From Amoebophilaceae bacterium (lineage in GTDB: Bacteria > Bacteroidota > Bacteroidia > Cytophagales > Amoebophilaceae), in assembly GCA_025455725.1 (NCBI GenBank), contig JALOLY010000042.1, positions 1-9,131 on the forward strand: a stretch of DNA of 9,131 bases. Reading direction: 5' to 3'. Below the pieces are notes generated by a model. That model worked only from the letters and a program-made list of their open reading frames with translations. It did not search any database and had not been told where the DNA came from. How positions within the stretch are numbered: position 1 is the first letter of the stretch; each line of letters begins with the position of its first letter. This document shows positions 1 to 7,237 of the stretch, piece by piece. Both the position numbers and the translations under genes were made by a program.

Positions 1-132
1 AGGTTTCCCATTCAATCAAACATTTTCTTGCGTTTTTTCCTACCCCTTTCTAAGAACATTACCCGCAAGAACACTCCTCCACTTAGTATAATACACATAG
101 TAACCTTTCTTAAGGGACAACGAAGTAGATCA

Positions 133-156
133 ATCGATGTTTAACTGCTCATCGAT
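133..156. repeat. Inverted repeat, 7-bp arms
   Basis: ATCGATG at 133-139 is repeated as its exact reverse complement CATCGAT at 150-156, with a 10-base spacer. It could form a small hairpin or be a dyad binding site. No gene starts or ends next to it and no T-run follows on either strand, so its role is unknown and chance is possible. Confidence 0.35.
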
Positions 157-383
157 AACGCTGTATATGTATTCGCACCGTTACCCTGAATAGGCCCGAT
201 CGGTATGATGACGCAAGCAAAACAAATAAGCACTTGTTACCACCGCATACCTGAGACATATCCCGAGCTATTCGAGTGCAGTGGGGCGAACCACCAACAC
301 CATAGCACCTAAGGGAAATAAGGAGCGCAACACTACACCGACTGCAAGGAGTAGGGTAGAAGATGCATCTCCTCCCCGATATA

Positions 384-416
384 CCCAAAACAGTCCATAG
401 CTGGCTAGCTCTGGAC
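384..416 (-). terminator. Possible intrinsic terminator after the patatin gene
   Basis: GTCCA (393-397) and AGCT (399-402) pair with AGCT (407-410) and TGGAC (412-416). Nine of ten positions pair, with one T/C mismatch, around a GGCT loop. Read on the minus strand, the hairpin is followed at once by TGTTTTGGG (384-392), a short and interrupted T-run. It starts 43 bases beyond the stop of the leftward patatin frame, a sensible place for a terminator. The T-tract is weak, so termination is inferred rather than clear. Confidence 0.45.
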
Positions 417-458
417 GCTTTGGCAATGTTGCTCTTCTGGCTTGTATCCTAGACAACG

Positions 459-1517
459 TCAGCCACCTTCTAACAAATCCTTGAGTCTTGCCAGTGCCTG
501 TTGATTATCAGTTGCCTGCATGGCTTGCGTGATATGTAATTTCTCTTCGGCAGTCAGATGCCAGCTCAGTGAGGCCCTTTTAAACTGAGAATACCTGTTT
601 TGCCCTTGCCGTGCTGGCGCACACTGAAATGAAATCTCTTCGATATCGTACTCAAAACATGTATTGGCAAGCTCAATCAGGTTATCATTCCTGATGTCCT
701 GCATGTTGATCCAGGCAATCTGAAGGTTGCCAATGGGGTTGACAAGCGTTTGAAACAAAGATTTTAATCTGTCTTGGTCTTCTTCTTGTTGTTCCTTAGC
801 AAAGCCTCTTATAGTAACTAGGATGACACCTGAAGTATGCTTTGCGATCCAATCTCGAAAAACATACAAAAACTGTACGGCATCAGTGACTCCAAAATTA
901 TCAAACAAAGCCGCATCCATCACCTCCACAGCAGGCGTACTCGGCAGTGTCACACTAGGCAGTACATATGGGTACGTAGCAGTCATTCTTAAGGCACTCA
1001 AAAAGCGTAGATTTTCAGCTCCCTGGGCTTTAAAGCAACGCATGAAGTCGATTCCCTTGATCTTACCATGTTTCTCGTCAGTCTTGCCTTCCATGAAGTC
1101 TGTCCCCATGTAAGAAACACTATGAGGAGAGATCAAGAGCTTCCTCCCATCGTTGATGATGGTAGGCGCCAGAAGCAACATAGGAATTGTACTTTTTAGC
1201 TCTGGATCTTGGTAAGCCTTAAGAGGTTTTTCCAGTATAAAGTCTGTATACTTGTTAATCTGGTCCTCCAGCGCATACCCCCGATCTCTGCGGTACGTGA
1301 TGCCCTGGTATTGAAACTTGTTGACATCCAGCAGGATGTCGTTGGTGAAAAGGTTAAACACAATAGGGTTAAGCGTGTTGTATGCTATTTTGTCGAGGTA
1401 TTTTTTGTCATAAGGGTCAATAGCTTCTCCCAACTTTTTCCTTAGACATAACTCCCTAAAATAACTGGCGCCCAAGGCACCGCCAGAAACACAACTCATG
1501 AGCATCGTATGCTCCAT
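459..1517 (-). CDS. Patatin-like phospholipase, C-terminal catalytic part of a split gene (likely pseudogene)
   Basis: This frame encodes most of a patatin-like lipid acyl hydrolase domain. Such enzymes cleave acyl chains from membrane lipids with a Ser-Asp dyad. The nucleophile elbow is SCVSGGALGASYFRE, with Ser11 as the candidate nucleophile. The Gly usual two residues before the Ser is Cys9. The Asp region is MDAALFDNFGV (Asp201), where DAG or DGA/DGG would be usual. LRMTATYPYVLP (about 176-187) and the end region ASLSWHLT fit the Bacteroidetes membrane-patatin type as I know it. The N-terminal Gly-rich oxyanion-hole strand is absent. Upstream of Met1 the same frame reads AGQTADSITKGRL before a TAA at 1557-1559, which looks like genuine family sequence, so Met1 is an internal methionine and not the ancestral start. 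The frame overlaps the stop of the upstream half as TGATG, so reinitiation is possible, but an active enzyme is unlikely. Confidence 0.75.
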   Translation of the reverse strand: MEHTMLMSCVSGGALGASYFRELCLRKKLGEAIDPYDKKYLDKIAYNTLNPIVFNLFTNDILLDVNKFQYQGITYRRDRGYALEDQINKYTDFILEKPLKAYQDPELKSTIPMLLLAPTIINDGRKLLISPHSVSYMGTDFMEGKTDEKHGKIKGIDFMRCFKAQGAENLRFLSALRMTATYPYVLPSVTLPSTPAVEVMDAALFDNFGVTDAVQFLYVFRDWIAKHTSGVILVTIRGFAKEQQEEDQDRLKSLFQTLVNPIGNLQIAWINMQDIRNDNLIELANTCFEYDIEEISFQCAPARQGQNRYSQFKRASLSWHLTAEEKLHITQAMQATDNQQALARLKDLLEGG

Positions 1518-2668
1518 CAGCCTTCCCTTGGTGATACTATCAGCTGTTTGTCCAGCTTAGGAGCCGTAGCAGTTGGAAACTTCTTACGCCAATTATTCAG
1601 AATCTGTAAGGTGGTGTGTTTGTCTTCTAGGTAGTTGTCCTGGCTATTGATCTCTCTGACCTTCTCAAGAGAGTAGTCCGCCTTATCCGATGCATAGCGT
1701 AGTCCGAAAGCATGACTTTCCTTGGCGCCAAAGGTGATCCCACTCTCAGTAAGCATGTTGAGGACAATTGCCAGCACGATGATAGTCGTAGAAGCCCAAC
1801 CTCTCGCCCAGAAGGAGAGAAGACCCGTGAGCATCATGAGGATAGTTAAAAACAAAATGCCACTAGCCGCAGCAGGTATTTGGGAGAACCTGTAATGACT
1901 AAAAAACCCCAAAGCAAATAAAAGGGCCACTGTTACCAACTCCAAGAAGATCAGGTTACGTTGATTATGGGTGAAGATTGGTAGTATGACCGATGGATCA
2001 TCGTACTGATCCAAATCCTTAGTGTATCCAATGCGCAGGGGAGTCTCTAAATAGCTCCTTACTTCAGATACATACTTTTTAGACATCAAGAGTTTTCGAA
2101 TCAGATGTGCCCTGTAGAGTAAGGCATGTTTCAGTCGTCTAGTTACACTTTGGGCTCGATACTCAAAGATGTCTTTATTCGTGACGACCATGTAGGCAAA
2201 AAGTAAAAGCGATATCAACATAAAGCCTACCAGTAGCCCTAGTACCTTAATCGCAACCGTCATCGCTGCATCCTGCTGCTCTAGCCGTTGAAAGTGGACC
2301 ATAGAGACGATATAGGTGATCAAAAACGCAAGGGGTATGATGCTATTATTAAGACAAAGCTTGGCAAAAGGCCTGGACAAGGCGCCCACAAAAGGGAACC
2401 TATGTATATCGGCGATACAGGTAGTAATGTGGAAGGCCATAGTAAACCCACCCAAAGCGACACCCATGATGAAAAATCCTCCAACATCACTAGTACCCAG
2501 ATATTCGGGGGCTAGGAGGAGATGACGTAATCCCAAAAAACCACCTAGATTGCCTGTAACAGAGCCAAACAGAATAAACCAGAAGAACAATAGGGTTTTA
2601 TTCTCCTTGATGTGATTAACAAGTAGTTGTACGGGGAAGGAGTATAGAATATTACGGAGCATTACCAT
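1517..2668 (-). CDS. Membrane-anchoring N-terminal half of the split patatin (likely pseudogene)
   Basis: This 383-residue protein has about seven hydrophobic segments, near residues 25-41, 62-84, 108-125, 137-162, 238-257, 265-286 and 292-308. A charged cytosolic-looking region lies between the fourth and fifth. The C-terminal tail NNWRKKFPTATAPKL is of the kind that leads into a patatin domain in the membrane-patatin proteins of Bacteroidetes. After PKL the protein ends with an unrelated tail, DKQLIVSPREG. I chose ATG at 2668 (ATG at 2662 is equally possible) because LYSFPVQLL looks like the family N-terminus. A longer frame from TTG at 2833 adds about 55 residues that do not look like this family and runs antisense to another open frame. 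The overlap with the catalytic half and the truncated junction indicate one ancestral gene of roughly 780 codons. By itself this half would be an inert membrane protein. Confidence 0.6.
   Translation of the reverse strand: MVMLRNILYSFPVQLLVNHIKENKTLLFFWFILFGSVTGNLGGFLGLRHLLLAPEYLGTSDVGGFFIMGVALGGFTMAFHITTCIADIHRFPFVGALSRPFAKLCLNNSIIPLAFLITYIVSMVHFQRLEQQDAAMTVAIKVLGLLVGFMLISLLLFAYMVVTNKDIFEYRAQSVTRRLKHALLYRAHLIRKLLMSKKYVSEVRSYLETPLRIGYTKDLDQYDDPSVILPIFTHNQRNLIFLELVTVALLFALGFFSHYRFSQIPAAASGILFLTILMMLTGLLSFWARGWASTTIIVLAIVLNMLTESGITFGAKESHAFGLRYASDKADYSLEKVREINSQDNYLEDKHTTLQILNNWRKKFPTATAPKLDKQLIVSPREG
1548..1556 (-). other. Inferred frameshifting deletion junction in the patatin gene
   Basis: On the minus strand the membrane-half frame reads family-like sequence through APKL (codon 1555-1553). 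The catalytic-half frame becomes family-like from GQTADSIT (codon 1553-1551 onward). The two frames meet here out of phase. From my recollection of intact homologues, about 20-25 residues with a Gly-rich SGGGxR-type oxyanion-hole motif belong between them. The missing DNA is therefore probably about 60-75 bp and not a multiple of three. The stop at 1517-1519 and the TAA at 1557-1559 result from this. The exact breakpoints and the size are inference. Confidence 0.55.
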
Positions 2669-2737
2669 AGCGACAGCATTAGACACCCAAGCTGGTGAAT
2701 TCACACGAGTTACATCCCTGGAATATAGTACAATATC

Positions 2738-2914
2738 ATGACCGACGATACAGAGTACTCCAAGAACACAGGTAGAGGCAAGCTCCCCGAAATGATCGCA
2801 AAAACATGGATAGCGGTAGCTCGAGCACTTCAAGACTATACCCCGTATGGCTTACATGACAGTCTTCTCGCGTCCTACACAGCTAATACGGCAGCGCAAA
2901 AAAACATCGACTAG
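2738..2914 (+). pseudogene. Short plus-strand frame, possible start of a decayed gene
   Basis: ATG at 2738 opens a 58-codon frame ending at TAG 2912-2914. Its product has ordinary protein composition (for example KLPEMIAKTWIAVARALQ, then YGLHDSLLASYTANTAAQ). Past the TAG the same frame continues in a similar style (YIFPQQIAGAVHRAVTIQG) to a second TAG near 3038. Another plus frame reads AWQDAALVDLWQAYNTPE around 3013-3066. This pattern of in-frame stops and frame changes is what a decaying gene would leave. I recognise no family. Chance or a genuine short gene are both possible. It overlaps the doubtful TTG extension of the leftward membrane frame on the other strand. Confidence 0.25.
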
Positions 2915-3323
2915 TACATCTTCCCCCAGCAGATCGCCGGGGCTGTTCATCGAGCCGTTACCATACAGGGCAGCAGTACCCCACCACAGATCAGGCCGCT
3001 GCCAGGGAGGGCAGTGCTTGGCAAGATGCTGCATTGGTAGACCTCTGGCAGGCGTACAACACGCCAGAGACAAGGAGAAAACCCAGATATAACTCTTAGC
3101 AAGTGTATGAGGTGACGCAAAAAATATGCTATAAGGGGCTTGCAACAACTATATAATACCTCTGGTGCATCCTGAAATTGTCTTCCATCGAGTCTTACCA
3201 TCATCTCATGCTATAAAACCCGACTAGGCGCTGCAAGACAAACCATGCGAAGCGAGGAGACACGTGGACGGCCCTAGCTCTAGGAAACCCCTCCCTGCGC
3301 CTGCAGTCCATCGGTAAGCAGTG
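2915..3323. other. Gap downstream of nrdA without an intact gene
   Basis: No intact gene is visible. The plus strand carries the broken coding-like traces described for 2738-2914 up to about 3100. The minus-strand frames are rich in Cys, Trp and Arg and look like antisense translation of those traces. From about 3100 to 3323 I see only short frames with many stops. No clear hairpin with a T-run follows the nrdA stop on the minus strand. CCTAG and CTAGG around 3274-3285 are too close together to make a good stem. Confidence 0.45.
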
Positions 3324-5702
3324 CTAGCTTCCACAAGCCACACAATCATCAGGGTTGTCCAAAGCGCAAAGGATCGCCTCCGGTTGTTGCCGATCATCGG
3401 CCACGGGTACCGGCACAGGGGCCTCGTTTGACGGCTGTTTTTGTACAGTAAACTTGATAGCATCTGCCGCAGCCTTGGTTCTCAGGTAGTACATACCTGT
3501 CTTCAAGCCTTTCTTCCATGCATAGAAGTGCATAGAGGTAAGCTTTCCAAAGTTGGGCTCCTGAATGTGGATGTTGAGGCTCTGGCTCTGACAAATGTAA
3601 GCACCCCGGTCTGCTGCCATGTCTAGTATAGATTTTTGCGGAATCTCCCAGACAGTCCTGTAGAGCGCTTTGATGTGTGCAGGAATACTATCCACGTGCT
3701 GTATAGAACCATTGGCAATGATGAGTGCATTCTTCATCTGGTCATTCCACAAGTTCAGCTCAATGAGATCTTTGAGGAGGTGCTTGTTCACCACAACAAA
3801 CTCACCAGAAAGCACCCTTCTGGTGTAGATGTTGGAAGTATACGGCTCGAAACACTCGTTATTACCCAGTATCTGCGAGGTAGAAGCCGTGGGCATGGGG
3901 GCCACCAGCAAAGAATTTCTGGCCCCGTACGTTTGCACCTCTTGTCTGAGTTGCTCCCAATCCCATCGACCAGAGCTAGGCACTACGCCCCACATGTCAA
4001 ATTGGAAGATACCTTGGGAGAGTGGGGAGCCTGCAAAGCTTTCGTAAGGACCGTATTGTTGTGCCAAGTCTTTCGACGCGGTCATGGCAGCAAAATAAAT
4101 AGTCTCAAAAATATCCTTGTTCAAGTTGCGGGCCTCGGGCGCATCAAAAGGCATGCGCAACCGCAAAAAAGTATCGGCCAGACCCTGTACACCAATGCCA
4201 ATAGGCCGGTGCTTCAGGTTAGAGTTGCGGGCCTCAGGTATAGGATAATAGTTGATGTCGATGACCTTGTTAAGGTTATGTGTCACTTTATAAGTAACCT
4301 CGTACAGCTTGTGATGGTCAAAAGAGCCCTTGTCATCAATCAACCTAGGTAACGCAATGGAGGCCAGGTTACATACAGCCACCTCATCAGGTGCTGTGTA
4401 TTCTATGATTTCTGTACATAGGTTGCTGGATTTGATGGTGCCCAGATTTTTTTGATTAGACTTTCGATTGGCTGCATCCTTGTAGAGCATATACGGCGTG
4501 CCTGTTTCTACTTGTGCTGTCAAGATTTCAAACCAAAGTTCTTGGGCTTTGACCGCCTTGCGAGCCCTACCTTCACGCTCATACTGCTGGTAAAGCTTCT
4601 CAAAGTCTTCTCCATAGCAGTCTGACAGGCCAGGTGCCTCCTTCGGACAAAAGAGCGACCACGTTTCGTTGTTTTCTACACGCTGCATAAACAGATCGGG
4701 AATCCATAATGCATAGAAAAGATCACGCGCACGCAGCTCCTCCTTGCCATGATTTTTCCTCAAGTCCAAGAAAGAAAAAATGTCGGCATGCCACGGCTCT
4801 AGGTAGATGGCAAAACTACCCTTACGCCTACCGCCACCTTGGTCGACATAGCGCGCCGTCATGTCAAAATTACGGAGCATCGGCACAATACCGTTGGAAA
4901 CGCCGTTAGTTCCCTTGATATAGGAACCAGTAGCTCGGATGTTGTGGATACTCAGCCCAATACCGCCTGCCGACTGAGATATCTGAGCACATTGTTTCAG
5001 TGTATCGTAGATACCCTCAATACTGTCTTCCTTCATGGTGAGCAAGAAACAGGAAGACAGCTGAGGCTTGGGCGTACCTGCGTTGAACAGAGTAGGCGTG
5101 GCATGTGTAAACCACCTCTCAGACATCAAATGGTATGTCTCAACGGCTGCGTCGATATCATCTTTGTGAATACCTACCGACACCCGCATCAGCATATGCT
5201 GAGGACGCTCGGACACTTTCCCATCAAGTTTCATGAGATAGGACCGCTCTAGCGTCTTGAAACCAAAGTAGTCATAGCCAAAGTCACGTGTATAGTCGAT
5301 CGTGTTGTCGAGCAGGGAGGCATGCTCCTTGACAACACTGTAGACTTCTTTATCAATCAAAGACGCATTTTCACCTGTTTTAGGATCTATGTACGTATAG
5401 AGCCTCTTCATGGTGTTGGAAAAAGAATTGCTAGTAACCTTGTGAAGATTAGAAATGGCAATCCTTGCCGCCAGAATAGAATAGTCTGGATGTGCACTGG
5501 TCATGGAAGCGGTAACCTCCGCAGCCAGGTTATCCAACGCCACTGTGGTCACCCGATCGTAGATACCTGCGATCACCTTCTTGGCAATGTCTACAGGGTT
5601 GATGTAAGCCATATTCAACCCATGGCAAAGCTTCTCAATTCTGGCGGTGATCTTATCGAACTTGACCGATTCTAACCTCCCGTCTCTTTTTACAACGAGC
5701 AT
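3324..5702 (-). CDS. nrdA: Class Ia ribonucleoside-diphosphate reductase, alpha (large) subunit
   Basis: This catalytic subunit reduces ribonucleoside diphosphates to deoxyribonucleotides for DNA synthesis, working in the cytosol with NrdB. All key parts are present. The N-terminal ATP-cone (about 1-90, starting VVKRDGRLESVKF) is the overall activity switch. Cys218 (PQLSSCFLL) and Cys444 (EVAVCNLAS) form the substrate-reducing pair. Asn427-x-Cys429-x-Glu431 (SNLCTEI) carries the thiyl radical cysteine. Tyr738-Tyr739 (GMYYL) continue the radical path. Cys787 and Cys790 (DDCVACGS) form the C-terminal redox shuttle. At 792 residues, with these cysteine positions and the CGS end, it matches the eukaryotic RRM1 type rather than the E. 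coli type. The ATG at 5702 begins the ATP-cone directly. The gene lies 52 bp after nrdB on the same strand, so the two are probably co-transcribed. I see no break and no NrdR-box-like repeat in that gap. Confidence 0.97.
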   Translation of the reverse strand: MLVVKRDGRLESVKFDKITARIEKLCHGLNMAYINPVDIAKKVIAGIYDRVTTVALDNLAAEVTASMTSAHPDYSILAARIAISNLHKVTSNSFSNTMKRLYTYIDPKTGENASLIDKEVYSVVKEHASLLDNTIDYTRDFGYDYFGFKTLERSYLMKLDGKVSERPQHMLMRVSVGIHKDDIDAAVETYHLMSERWFTHATPTLFNAGTPKPQLSSCFLLTMKEDSIEGIYDTLKQCAQISQSAGGIGLSIHNIRATGSYIKGTNGVSNGIVPMLRNFDMTARYVDQGGGRRKGSFAIYLEPWHADIFSFLDLRKNHGKEELRARDLFYALWIPDLFMQRVENNETWSLFCPKEAPGLSDCYGEDFEKLYQQYEREGRARKAVKAQELWFEILTAQVETGTPYMLYKDAANRKSNQKNLGTIKSSNLCTEIIEYTAPDEVAVCNLASIALPRLIDDKGSFDHHKLYEVTYKVTHNLNKVIDINYYPIPEARNSNLKHRPIGIGVQGLADTFLRLRMPFDAPEARNLNKDIFETIYFAAMTASKDLAQQYGPYESFAGSPLSQGIFQFDMWGVVPSSGRWDWEQLRQEVQTYGARNSLLVAPMPTASTSQILGNNECFEPYTSNIYTRRVLSGEFVVVNKHLLKDLIELNLWNDQMKNALIIANGSIQHVDSIPAHIKALYRTVWEIPQKSILDMAADRGAYICQSQSLNIHIQEPNFGKLTSMHFYAWKKGLKTGMYYLRTKAAADAIKFTVQKQPSNEAPVPVPVADDRQQPEAILCALDNPDDCVACGS

Positions 5703-5754
5703 GGTGGACTAACTAGTTTGTGCGAGTGAGTGAATGAAGATAGCCTGAGTGACA

Positions 5755-6750
5755 CTAAAAGTCTTCATCCAAAGTAAACCTCACCGTGTCTTTATCTGCT
5801 TCTTGCTTCATGACGCCAGCTTTTTGGTACTCCCCCACTCGTTTTTCAAAGAAATTTGTTTTTCCCTGTAAGGAAATCATCTCCATGAAGTCAAATGGGT
5901 TGGCCGAATGGTACACTTTAGGGCAGTTGAGCGCCACCAGTAGCCTGTCTGCTACAAATTCAATGTACTGACTCATGAGGTCTGCATTCATACCAATGAG
6001 CCTTACAGGGAGTGCATCCGTGACAAATTCTTTCTCAATGGCCACAGCATCAGTGATAATTTGCGTTACCCTCGCCACAGGCAGCTTGCTAACGAGGTGG
6101 TCGTTGTAGAGCAAGCAGGCAAAGTCACAGTGCAACCCTTCATCGCGAGAGATGAGCTCATTAGAAAAGCTCAAACCAGGCATCAGCCCTCTTTTTTTGA
6201 GCCAAAAAATAGAACAAAAACTCCCAGAAAAGAAGATACCCTCTACGGCTGCAAAGGCAACAAGTCGCTCAGCAAAACTTGCTTTTGCAATCCAGCGCAA
6301 TGCCCACTCGGCCTTCTTCTTCACGCAGTCCAACGTCTCGATGGCATTGAAAAGTTGATCCTTTTCTTTCACATCCTTGACATACGTGTCAATCAGGAGG
6401 GAATACACCTCGGAGTGAATATTTTCGATGGCAATTTGAAACCCGTAGAAAAACTTCGCTTCCGTGTACTGAACCTCTGACACGAAGTTCTCTGCTATGT
6501 TTTCATTGACGATGCCATCACTGGCTGCAAAGAAGGCAAGCACATGCGACACAAAGTGCTTCTCTCCACTGTTCAGCTGATCCCAGTCCTTTAAATCTTG
6601 ACTCAAATCAATCTCCTCGGCTGTCCAAAAGCTAGCCTCCGCTCGTTTGTAAAACTCCCAAACGTCGCGATGCTCAATGGGGAACAATACAAATCTATTT
6701 TTATTCTCTCTTAAAAGCGGTTCTTCTACCATCTTCGGGTTATGCTGCAT
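5755..6750 (-). CDS. nrdB: Class Ia ribonucleoside-diphosphate reductase, beta (small, radical-generating) subunit
   Basis: This ferritin-like helical protein assembles a dimetal centre and a tyrosyl radical, which is passed to the NrdA active site. The expected metal ligands are visible: Asp78 (FFAASDGIV), Glu109 and His112 (IENIHSEVY), Glu170 (AAVEGIFF), and Glu204 and His207 (RDEGLHCDF). Tyr116, seven residues after Glu109, is the radical tyrosine. This places it in class Ia/Ib and not in the radical-lacking Ic group. The C-terminus, NPFDFMEMISLQGKTNFFEK followed by FTLDEDF, is very like eukaryotic R2; the last residues are the tail that docks on the large subunit. The 331-residue length is slightly shorter than most R2 proteins, through a short N-terminus. 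ATG at 6750 follows an A-rich CGAAAAATGT rather than a Shine-Dalgarno. It is the first clearly identified gene of the nrdB-nrdA pair. Confidence 0.97.
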   Translation of the reverse strand: MQHNPKMVEEPLLRENKNRFVLFPIEHRDVWEFYKRAEASFWTAEEIDLSQDLKDWDQLNSGEKHFVSHVLAFFAASDGIVNENIAENFVSEVQYTEAKFFYGFQIAIENIHSEVYSLLIDTYVKDVKEKDQLFNAIETLDCVKKKAEWALRWIAKASFAERLVAFAAVEGIFFSGSFCSIFWLKKRGLMPGLSFSNELISRDEGLHCDFACLLYNDHLVSKLPVARVTQIITDAVAIEKEFVTDALPVRLIGMNADLMSQYIEFVADRLLVALNCPKVYHSANPFDFMEMISLQGKTNFFEKRVGEYQKAGVMKQEADKDTVRFTLDEDF

Positions 6751-6772
6751 ACATTTTTCGGGTTAGCTCGAC

Positions 6773-7087
6773 TTAAAAAACTTGACCTTCCCCTGTAGGG
6801 CTTAGGACATAAGCCCCCTGCCACCACATGAGGTCCAGTGGGTTCTGGTTACCCCAATTTTGTAAGAATTGATGTAATAGCGACGACGAACACAAACCTA
6901 GCAAAGCCTCTTGAAAGGTCAAAGGCACCTGGAAGAGATTGGAAAAAAGGTCACCGTCATCGCAAAAATGCTCAGCTTTCACGGGCCCTTTACATATGGC
7001 TGTAATGGCCCATTGTGTAGGGAGAAGCCCTACGTTTTTCGTGATCAGATGGCCTTGACACCGGTCTAATTGGGGGCGTATCGGCAC
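6773..7087 (-). CDS. Unrecognised protein upstream of nrdB
   Basis: This frame ends 22 bp before nrdB on the same strand and could be co-transcribed with it. The product has natural-looking composition with Cys, Trp and hydrophobic runs, for example LPTQWAITAICKGPVKAEHF, then FQEALLGL and LMWWQGAYVLSPTGEGQVF at the end. I recognise no domain, signal peptide or membrane segment. The start given is GTG at 7087. The frame stays open upstream to a TAA at 7193-7195 and still reads protein-like (TPNNYFVQRDHSKHRGASY), but no ATG occurs there. The gene could therefore be longer with a rare start, or be the 3' remnant of a gene whose beginning is lost. The frame is more plausible than chance, but its function is unknown. 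Confidence 0.4.
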   Translation of the reverse strand: MPIRPQLDRCQGHLITKNVGLLPTQWAITAICKGPVKAEHFCDDGDLFSNLFQVPLTFQEALLGLCSSSLLHQFLQNWGNQNPLDLMWWQGAYVLSPTGEGQVF

Positions 7088-7170
7088 GTTATCTCGGCAG
7101 TAAACGTCGACGTACGAGGCACCTCGATGCTTGCTGTGATCTCGCTGGACGAAGTAGTTATTAGGTGTAC

Positions 7171-7201
7171 TTGTTAGTCTAATCGCAAAGCCTTAGGTTT
7201 G
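7171..7201 (+). promoter_or_regulatory. Bacteroidetes-type promoter for rplU-rpmA-rpsP
   Basis: TTG at 7171-7173 is followed after 20 bases by TAGGTTTG at 7194-7201. This matches the Bacteroidetes primary sigma consensus TTG-N(17-23)-TAnnTTTG exactly. Transcription would start around 7207-7209, leaving a leader of about 30 bases before the rplU ATG. Within that leader TTAGT (7210-7214) and ACTAA (7218-7222) can form a weak 5-bp hairpin. The region before the ATG has no Shine-Dalgarno, as is normal in this phylum. Confidence 0.7.
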
Positions 7202-7237
7202 CAGCTCTCTTAGTGTTACTAAAAAGCCTTTTCGCTT

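Larger units (their letters stand above)
1..458. other. Region with no recognisable gene
   Basis: I see no convincing coding region here. The open frames on the minus strand are short, start with TTG or at arbitrary points, and encode Cys/Arg-rich or unrecognisable sequence. One of them, starting with TTG at 456, reads a hydrophobic stretch containing LFWVYRGGD and later LGAMVLVV. It could be a remnant of a membrane protein gene, but I cannot assign it. The region also contains an inverted repeat at 133-156, a 10-base palindrome AGATGCATCT at 361-370, and a terminator-like hairpin at 384-416. Confidence 0.5.

Noticed and set aside
149..388. 79-codon minus-strand frame in the left gap
   Set aside because: It is Arg/Cys/Ser-rich with no family features, and the overlapping frame on the same strand is no better. 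It is probably chance.
2669..2833. 55-residue N-terminal extension of the membrane half from TTG at 2833
   Set aside because: It is Cys-rich, begins with TTG and precedes a family-like N-terminus at ATG 2668/2662. The plus-strand frame across the same bases looks more protein-like.
2852..3148. 98-codon minus-strand frame containing GDLLGEDVLVDVFLRC
   Set aside because: Its composition is heavy in Cys and Trp and it is antisense to more natural plus-strand translations. I found no family match from memory.
3274..3285. CCTAG...CTAGG as an nrdA terminator
   Set aside because: Only two bases separate the arms, so at best a 4-bp stem can form, and no T-run follows on the minus strand.
3636..4352. 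238-codon plus-strand frame inside nrdA
   Set aside because: It lies wholly antisense to the conserved nrdA catalytic domain and encodes no recognisable protein.
5703..5754. NrdR box between nrdB and nrdA
   Set aside because: The GAGTGAGTGAATGA stretch is a simple repeat and does not match the ACA-A/T-rich-TGT dyad of NrdR boxes.
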